From contig DASVPW010000218.1 of NCBI GenBank assembly GCA_036389455.1, forward strand, positions 1 through 64,000: 64,000 nucleotides of DNA, written 5' to 3'. The notes beneath the pieces are model-generated. The model had not been told where the DNA came from, searched no databases, and was given only the letters and a program-made list of their open reading frames with translations. Every line of letters starts with the position of its first letter. Position 1 is the stretch's first letter. This document shows positions 58,366 through 64,000 of the stretch, in pieces. The stretch comes from JAJKJG01 sp036389455 (lineage in GTDB: Bacteria; Pseudomonadota; Alphaproteobacteria; Rhizobiales; Beijerinckiaceae). A program made the translations under genes and the position numbers.

Positions 58366-61347
58366 ATGAGATTCCGACACCTCTTCTATCGCGCGGGGGC
58401 GGCCTGCATCCTCTGCCTGATTGCTTTGGTTTTCTATCTCAGGGAGTCTCCAAGCCGTTACGAGCTGTCTCTCGACGTTGTTTCAAGCTCGCCCGGGCTT
58501 ATTCAGGTCTTCTACGACATGGGCTCCGGATTCAACGAGCGGGATTCCGTCCGTCTCCCCCTACGGGCTTCGAAGCAGCCGATCACTTACAGGTTCGAGA
58601 TACCGTCCGGCCGTTATCTGTCGCTTCGGATCGACCCGAACGTCGGACCGGGAACTTACGAGCTTTCAAACCTCAGGGTCGAGGATCGCGGAAGAACGAT
58701 CCTGCCTTTGGACGTCACGGAAGCCAAGGCAGCGAACCAACTGGTCCTCGTCGAGCGGACGCCGAGCGCCATTCGTTTCGAGGCGCCGGAAGGCAGCAAC
58801 GATCCTATTGCCGTGCTCCAGACCTCTTTCGACCTGTCGTCGCCGGTTCGGAAGATTTCGGCCCTCCTTTATCTGCTCCCTTTTCTCGGAGCTCTCGCCA
58901 TCCTGTGGCGGACCGACTGGGGTACCGCGCTCCCTCCTCTGGAGAAGAGAGCCCGCGCCGCCGCCCGTTGGCTGGCCGGCAGGCCTCGACGCGCCTTGTT
59001 CCTCACCTCGGCGCTGGCCGTGGTCTTGAGCGTTTATCCTGTCGTTTTCTTCGGCAAGAGCTTTGTGTCCCCGAACTATGGGACGGCGCTTCTGTTCAGC
59101 GGTGCGCCGTTCGTCTATCAGGGGCCGGCCGATGAGGTCGTCGAGCACGCGCGCAACTCCGACACGGGCGCCAGCGCCTGGTTCTTTCGGCCCTACAGCG
59201 CCGTTCAATCCTCGTCGCTGCTGGAGTTCGGGGAATTCCCGTTCTGGAACCGGTACAGCAGCTCCGGCCTGCCGCTTCTCGGGCAGGGGCTCTCGATGAT
59301 CGGAGATCCGCTTCACTGGATCACGATCCTTGGCCGGGCCTCGGCTGCCAGCTGGGACCTGAAGTATGTTCTCGCCAGGCTGATATGGGCGTTTTCCGTC
59401 GGGCTTCTGGTTTATTCATGCACGCGCAGGCTGCCCGGAGCCATATTCGCATCGGCCAATGCGCCGTTCCTGGGCTTCTTTCTCTTCCGGATCAATCACC
59501 CCGCTTATTTCGCCTTTTGCTACGCGGCCGCGGTCGCCCTTTGCTGGCGTGAGTTCTTGGCGGCGAAGCGGTTTCGTGCCGTGTTGGCATGGTACGCCCT
59601 TTTGCTCCTCTGCTCCTCGGCGATGTTGAACTCGGGCGCGGTGAAGGAGGGCTATCTGTCGTTCGCGGCCTTCTCGGCTCTGGGAGTGCTGCTCGCCGTC
59701 GCGGGCCGTCAGACGGCGTGGACGATGCTTCTCGGCAGAGCGGCCGTCGCGGCCGTCGCGATCGTGGCCTGGAACGCTCCCTGGTGGGCTTCCTTCCTCG
59801 ATAACCTGATTACCTCCGCCACGCTCTCGGAAGGCTATCGGATCAGCCAGATCCCCCTCGATCTCGCCGGATCGATGCTCGACGATTCGATCACGACCCT
59901 GCTCAACCCGGCACTTCGCTGGCCGTCCGCGAACGTTCTCGTCGGCATCTTCTTCCTGTACGGGCTCCTCTTTCTGGCCCGGGGTTCGCTGAAGCGCAGC
60001 TTCTGGGCCACCATGGCCGTGATCGCTCCGGTTGCGGTCGCCGTTTTCAGCATGGCGCCCGATGTTCTTGGGACACTGCCCATTCTGAACAGGATCGGGC
60101 ATCTGGATACGACGGTCGGGCAGATCTTCGTCGGCTTGTCTCTCGTCCTGTCGGGACTGGCCTTTCAGGATTTTTACGACCGGCGAGACAGCGGCGCCGT
60201 TTTTCTGCGCATGGCCGTCTCCCTGCTGGCGTTGGCCTTGCCGATCGTCGTCGTTCTCCTGCAGATCAAGCCTAAGGCCGCCATCGATGCGGCTCCCTTC
60301 ATCCTGATATCCCTATCCCTGGTCGGCGCTTTCTGCTTCATGCTTCTGATCTTGGCCGGAAACAGGTTGCGATACCCGTCGATCGCCTACGCGACTTTCG
60401 GCGCGGTGTTCTTTTTGATCGCCGTCGGCCGAAACGGGATGAACCTCTATCTTCAACCGAGCCTTGATTATTACATTCTCAATCCAGGAAACCGCGTCGC
60501 TCTCGACGTGAAGCCGCCGGCGCTGAGTCCGGCGACCCTCGGGGCGGTGCCCTATCGCGTGGTCGGCATCGGGAACGCCCTGTTCCCTGGATACCACGCG
60601 GCCCTGTCGCTCGAGGGGATCGGCGGCCCGGATCCGCTCATGAACCGGCGCTATTCCGAGCTGCTCCACACGCTCGGCTTTTCCTTCGACTGGGGCTGGC
60701 GGTTCATGCTCAAGTTGCAGGACCTCGACCGCCTCAGGGGCGCGCTGTCGTTCCTGAACGTCGGATGGATCGTGTCGGAGCAACCCCTGCCGAACCGCGA
60801 GTGGCTGGACGAGAGACCTGACGACCTTTTCAACCTCGCTCACCACAGGCAAGCCTGGCCGCGCGCATTCTTCATCCGGTGCGCTGTCCCGTATGGGCAG
60901 GTGCGCGATTTGGCGGCGATGATCCTCGAGCAGCAGAGTCCGTTCCTGGCTTTCGATTCCGAGGTTCCAGACGCCTCCCGGTGCTCGGGGGATCCGGGCA
61001 AGGTTCTGGCGGCCGACAAGTACGAGCTCACTCCCAACTCGACGGCGTTCGAAGTGACCAGCGACGGGCCCGGCTTCATCGTCCTTTTGGAGAATTTCAG
61101 CGACTATGCCCAAGCGTCGCTGGACGGGGCTCGGGAGCCCATCTTGCGGGCCAATCACGTGTTCCAGGCCTTGCGCGTCGGGGCGCCCGGCCGTCACCGC
61201 GTGGAAGTCCGATATGCCTGGCGGTGGGCGGGCATTGCCTTCTGGACCAGCCTGGCGGGAGCGCTCGGCGGCTTGGTGCTCCTGTTCTTCGTCTGCGGCG
61301 GACGGAAGTCCTCTCGTCGCCAGCCGTCGAGCGGGCCTGCAGCCTGA
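58366..61347 (+). CDS. YfhO-like large membrane protein
   Basis: At 993 residues it has an N-terminal helix (about 10-25), a periplasmic beta-rich domain (about 35-150), then roughly a dozen hydrophobic segments and a C-terminal soluble part (about 720-960) ended by another helix (TSLAGALGGLVLLFFVC). The loop FPFWNRYSSSGLPLLGQG near 295-312 resembles the F-x-x-W-N-x-x-x-x-G-x-P-L segment of YfhO-family proteins, putative GT-C glycosyltransferases that modify teichoic acids or glycans. Codon use includes more T/A-ending codons than the left half of the window. Start ATG at 58366. Confidence 0.78.
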   Translation: MRFRHLFYRAGAACILCLIALVFYLRESPSRYELSLDVVSSSPGLIQVFYDMGSGFNERDSVRLPLRASKQPITYRFEIPSGRYLSLRIDPNVGPGTYELSNLRVEDRGRTILPLDVTEAKAANQLVLVERTPSAIRFEAPEGSNDPIAVLQTSFDLSSPVRKISALLYLLPFLGALAILWRTDWGTALPPLEKRARAAARWLAGRPRRALFLTSALAVVLSVYPVVFFGKSFVSPNYGTALLFSGAPFVYQGPADEVVEHARNSDTGASAWFFRPYSAVQSSSLLEFGEFPFWNRYSSSGLPLLGQGLSMIGDPLHWITILGRASAASWDLKYVLARLIWAFSVGLLVYSCTRRLPGAIFASANAPFLGFFLFRINHPAYFAFCYAAAVALCWREFLAAKRFRAVLAWYALLLLCSSAMLNSGAVKEGYLSFAAFSALGVLLAVAGRQTAWTMLLGRAAVAAVAIVAWNAPWWASFLDNLITSATLSEGYRISQIPLDLAGSMLDDSITTLLNPALRWPSANVLVGIFFLYGLLFLARGSLKRSFWATMAVIAPVAVAVFSMAPDVLGTLPILNRIGHLDTTVGQIFVGLSLVLSGLAFQDFYDRRDSGAVFLRMAVSLLALALPIVVVLLQIKPKAAIDAAPFILISLSLVGAFCFMLLILAGNRLRYPSIAYATFGAVFFLIAVGRNGMNLYLQPSLDYYILNPGNRVALDVKPPALSPATLGAVPYRVVGIGNALFPGYHAALSLEGIGGPDPLMNRRYSELLHTLGFSFDWGWRFMLKLQDLDRLRGALSFLNVGWIVSEQPLPNREWLDERPDDLFNLAHHRQAWPRAFFIRCAVPYGQVRDLAAMILEQQSPFLAFDSEVPDASRCSGDPGKVLAADKYELTPNSTAFEVTSDGPGFIVLLENFSDYAQASLDGAREPILRANHVFQALRVGAPGRHRVEVRYAWRWAGIAFWTSLAGALGGLVLLFFVCGGRKSSRRQPSSGPAA

Positions 61348-61364
61348 ACAAGAAGCTCTGCTGT

Positions 61365-63185
61365 TCACTGCGACAGATCGACAACAAAATCATCGACGCT
61401 GAGCCGATAGCGACTGTCAGGCCGGTCCGCCCCGTCGCGGCAGAAATGCACCCAGAAGTTCGACGAACCTCGGGCGGGCCGGCGAATGCTGCCATCCGCC
61501 GCATTGATGAGAGGACCGCCGAACTCCGCGCTGACGCCCAGGATGTATGCGGCCGGCGACGTATCCCACTCCCCATGCGGATCGTATCGCTCCAGCCGGA
61601 TATGGGTTGGCACCAAGTCCTCGGAACGGGCCTGAAGGTCAAGCGGAGCGCGCAGCTGCAGGTACGAGATCGCGATAAGTCCGTCCGGCTTTCCATCCTC
61701 GGCCATTCCGAGCCGGGCGCACGAGACCCGGTCGGCCGGGCGGCTGACGAAGGCGGCCCGCACTTCGGCGGAGCCGGCTTCCCAGAATCCATTCATTCCG
61801 GCGACCGCAACCACGAGCGAAGCGACGGCTGTCAGCGGAACGAGACGTGAATATCCTCGGCCGGCGCTCGTCGAGAAGCTGAGCGCGAGCCCCGCCGCGG
61901 CAAATCCCAATGCGGCGGGAATGGCCAGCAACCTGATGGCGAACAGCGCGTGAATGTAGGTATGGGCCGCAAACAGCGTCCACCAAACGACGATGCCGGA
62001 AGCGGCGACCGCCAGGACGGCGAGGTCGATCGCGACGGAGGAGGCCCGTTCGAATTTGCGCAGCAATGCCGGCACGAGCAGCGCGACCGCAAAGATCCAC
62101 GCGGCGAGCGAGGCGCAGAGCAGCCAAGTCGCAGGCAGAAAGCCGCCCGGAGTCAACTGGAAGCGGGCGCGCCACAGCGCGCCGGCAACCTCGCTCAGAG
62201 CGACCCTTTTTGCGAGCTCCGCCGCCGTATTTCCTATTCTGGGCGACAGCGAAGCGACGTACTCCGGCAAGCCGAAGCCATAAAGCGCCTCCAGCAGCGA
62301 CAAGCGAGCGGCAGTAAGGCAAGCGTATCCAAGCAGGAAGCAGCCGAGCAATACACCCACATCGACAGCCGACTCTCGCCAGCCTCGTCCGCCGGCATTT
62401 TCATGGAAAAAATGGTTCAACACGATAGCCAAGGACAGGGTCGTGACCATCGCGCCATGCAGAAGGTCGAACCCGGCAACCAGGGTGCCGAGAAACGCAA
62501 AGAACGCTATCCTGCGGGATCGATCGTGAAACCATCTCGGGGCTGCCATGAATATGGCGAGCCCGAGGAATCCTATGATGAAGCCAGGCGCGTGCGCCAG
62601 GTTGCCGCCGAAATGATGCAGTGAAAACGAGAACAGCAAAACGCCGATAGCGGGCGCGATCATGAGCGCGGCGCGACGCGACTTCGTCACGACGCCGAGG
62701 AAAAGTGCCGCCAATGCGGCATAGGAAAGAATCGAATAAAGCCCCCTCGCGTCGCCGATTTTTACGAAGCTCAGGACCAGTGCCGCGAGGAACCGGCTGC
62801 CGTACGGGTAATTGACATAGCTCGTCGGTTCCGCCTGCCCTGTGGGTCTTTGCAGGGTCGTGCACGGGTGCTCCCCCGCCGCCGGTCGAGCCCATCGCGT
62901 CTCGAGCACGTCGCGCATGGTGCTTTCGTTTCGGTCGCGAATCATGATGAGCAGACTGCATTCCGAGAAGAAATCTTCATTTCGGTTGCGGGGGTAATCG
63001 AGATCGCCGACCGCAGCCGCGTCGCGCACGATCCGGTCGAGACGGGCAGGGCTGAGCGCGACATGCGCGACTGCCGCGAGGCAGGCCAGCGCGACAAGGC
63101 CCGCCGCCGTGCCGGCGAGCGCGCTCCAGAATGCACGGCCCGCTCGATCACGAACCGAAGTGATTTGCCGTTCTCTCATGCTCAT
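61365..63185 (-). CDS. Polytopic membrane protein of unknown function
   Basis: The protein is 606 residues. There is a first helix at about 16-40 (AFWSALAGTAAGLVALACLA), a periplasmic loop with RNRNEDFFSECSLLIMIRDR, then about ten hydrophobic segments, and a soluble C-terminal domain (about 480-606) ending in a beta-rich tail. The layout (helix, acidic periplasmic loop, multi-pass core, soluble tail) resembles GT-C proteins, but no family motif could be confirmed. ATGs at 63185 and 63179 both serve as starts. It converges on the YfhO-like gene with a 17-base gap. Confidence 0.7.
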   Translation of the reverse strand: MSMRERQITSVRDRAGRAFWSALAGTAAGLVALACLAAVAHVALSPARLDRIVRDAAAVGDLDYPRNRNEDFFSECSLLIMIRDRNESTMRDVLETRWARPAAGEHPCTTLQRPTGQAEPTSYVNYPYGSRFLAALVLSFVKIGDARGLYSILSYAALAALFLGVVTKSRRAALMIAPAIGVLLFSFSLHHFGGNLAHAPGFIIGFLGLAIFMAAPRWFHDRSRRIAFFAFLGTLVAGFDLLHGAMVTTLSLAIVLNHFFHENAGGRGWRESAVDVGVLLGCFLLGYACLTAARLSLLEALYGFGLPEYVASLSPRIGNTAAELAKRVALSEVAGALWRARFQLTPGGFLPATWLLCASLAAWIFAVALLVPALLRKFERASSVAIDLAVLAVAASGIVVWWTLFAAHTYIHALFAIRLLAIPAALGFAAAGLALSFSTSAGRGYSRLVPLTAVASLVVAVAGMNGFWEAGSAEVRAAFVSRPADRVSCARLGMAEDGKPDGLIAISYLQLRAPLDLQARSEDLVPTHIRLERYDPHGEWDTSPAAYILGVSAEFGGPLINAADGSIRRPARGSSNFWVHFCRDGADRPDSRYRLSVDDFVVDLSQ

Positions 63186-63235
63186 GAAGGATGTTGTCTG
63201 CTAAAAGCCGCGCTCAAGTCGCGTAAGCGTTTACA

Positions 63236-63445
63236 CTAGCGAGGCTTTTGCCACCAAACTCCCGTCCAATCCACCTCGTGGATGGCGGCGTTCACATTCG
63301 CCGAGGCGCGAAAGTCGTCCACCGCCTTTCTGCATGCTTCGATCGCGCCGTAATCATCGATGATGACGAACCCTCCGGGAGACAGCTTCGGATAGAGGGC
63401 GTTCAGCGCTTCGATCGTGGACTGATACATCCCCATCCAGTCGAC
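63236..63445 (-). pseudogene. 3' remnant of a TylF/MycF-type O-methyltransferase gene
   Basis: The frame encodes about 70 residues matching only the C-terminal end of TylF-type methyltransferases: MYQSTIEALNALYPKLSPGG, then FVIIDDYGAIEACRKAVDDF and a closing VDWTGVWWQKP. The SAM-binding N-terminal two thirds of a TylF protein (about 250 residues in full) is missing: the frame upstream turns into unrelated Arg/Pro-rich sequence about residue 20. The remnant keeps an open frame and a TAG stop. It is most likely the scar of a recombination or deletion. Confidence 0.72.
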
Positions 63446-63566
63446 GCCGGGTGGCCCCGGAACCGCCGGTCGCAGGGCCGCTCGGCACGGGCGCCTCGGG
63501 CATTGCATTGCCCTACCGCGAGCGGCATGACATATGGCTCGCCTTTTAGAGTCTCAGCCAAGGACG

Positions 63567-64000
63567 ATGAGAAAGCCCCAGCAACGAAACGGCCAAGGTC
63601 TGCCTGGGCTTTCCAGCAGCAATGGGCTGGAGCTGGTCTATCCTCGCCGGCTCGTGGCGCCGCCGGCGTGGGTCGGGCACATTCCGTTCGCGATGTGGTT
63701 GGTCGATGCCCTGCGCCCGGGAACTGTGGTCGAGCTCGGGGTCCACACCGGGAACTCGTATTGCGCCTTCCTGCAGGCCGCCGCCAAGCTCGAGCTCGAC
63801 GTCCGATGCTATGGGGTCGACCACTGGCGCGGCGACGAGCACGCCGCATTTTACGGGGACGAGGTCTATCGGGAGCTGAAGGCCTACCACGATCCGCTCT
63901 ACGGATCGTTCTCGACCCTCATGCGCAGCTCGTTCGACGATGCGCTGCCTTACTTCTCCGACGGTGTCGTCGATCTGCTCCACATCGATGGGTTCCACAC
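63567..64000 (+). CDS. Class I SAM-dependent methyltransferase, cut by the window edge
   Basis: An open frame starts at ATG 63567 (AAGGA site just upstream) and continues to the last base without a stop. The first 144 residues include a helix WVGHIPFAMWLVDALRPG, motif I VVELGVHTGNSYCAFLQAAA near 53-72, CYGVDHWRGDEHAAFYG near 82-98 and LPYFSDGVVDLLHIDGFH near 127-144. This is the Methyltransf_24 type, often found as the first domain of multi-domain glycan enzymes with a glycosyltransferase behind it. The full length and any further domains lie outside the window. Confidence 0.8.
   Translation, partial: MRKPQQRNGQGLPGLSSSNGLELVYPRRLVAPPAWVGHIPFAMWLVDALRPGTVVELGVHTGNSYCAFLQAAAKLELDVRCYGVDHWRGDEHAAFYGDEVYRELKAYHDPLYGSFSTLMRSSFDDALPYFSDGVVDLLHIDGFH

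Overview
The window is GC-rich DNA (roughly two thirds or more G+C by eye) with dense coding, frequent GTG/TTG starts and gene overlaps of 1-14 bases. It carries alphaproteobacterial-type intergenic repeats (hairpins of the CCTCTCCCGC...GCGGGAGAGG kind and a GCCGGGCTTGACCCGGC element) and CtrA-like TTAA-N7-TTAA boxes. Together with the gene families this suggests a chromosomal segment of a Hyphomicrobiales (Rhizobiales) bacterium, possibly Methylobacteriaceae or a relative. The species cannot be named from sequence reading alone. I saw no rRNA, tRNA, CRISPR array, insertion sequence or prophage.

Left part (1-22.9 kb): mixed metabolic and envelope genes. In order: a secreted polysaccharide-lyase-like protein, an FAD oxidoreductase and a TauE/SafE exporter in overlapping frames; a small Gly/Met-rich protein; a HerA/DUF853-type ATPase; an M20 peptidase; an exported NTF2-like protein; a low-affinity iron permease family protein; a type II haloacid dehalogenase; a nucleotidyltransferase/metallophosphoesterase pair; exported methionine sulfoxide reductases MsrB (Tat) and MsrA (Sec); pyruvate phosphate dikinase; several small exported or membrane proteins; a SleB-type cell-wall hydrolase; a 28-residue membrane peptide; a GNAT acetyltransferase divergent from a DUF6916-like protein; a VTT/DedA membrane protein; and a serralysin-like RTX metalloprotease. 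Three CtrA-like boxes lie in intergenic DNA between 16.4 and 20.6 kb.

Right part (23-64 kb): an almost unbroken surface-polysaccharide region. It has GT2, DPM-like, DXD-type and dual-domain GT2/GT4 glycosyltransferases, several polytopic GT-C or YfhO-like membrane proteins, ManC (GDP-mannose supply), an MBOAT plus AlgJ/AlgX-like O-acetylation pair, a sulfate-activation pair (CysD, CysN-CysC) close to a sulfotransferase with a coiled-coil tail, a GDP-heptose pathway (SIS isomerase, HddA-type kinase, GmhB-type phosphatase, HddC-type guanylyltransferase) with a transaldolase, a tightly coupled set of oxidoreductases, a UPF0104 flippase-like protein, methyltransferases and a second VTT protein. 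One of the oxidoreductases is a UDP-glucose-dehydrogenase-like protein whose catalytic cysteine is replaced by threonine.

Read together, the right half looks like a locus for a heptose- and mannose-containing glycan that may be O-acetylated, methylated and sulfated. The transaldolase could supply sedoheptulose-7-phosphate; SIS, HddA, GmhB and HddC would make GDP-heptose; the SDR, Gfo/Idh/MocA and Cys-less dehydrogenase may remodel the heptose. No Wzx/Wzy, ABC exporter or initiating phosphoglycosyltransferase was recognised here. The last gene is cut by the window edge.
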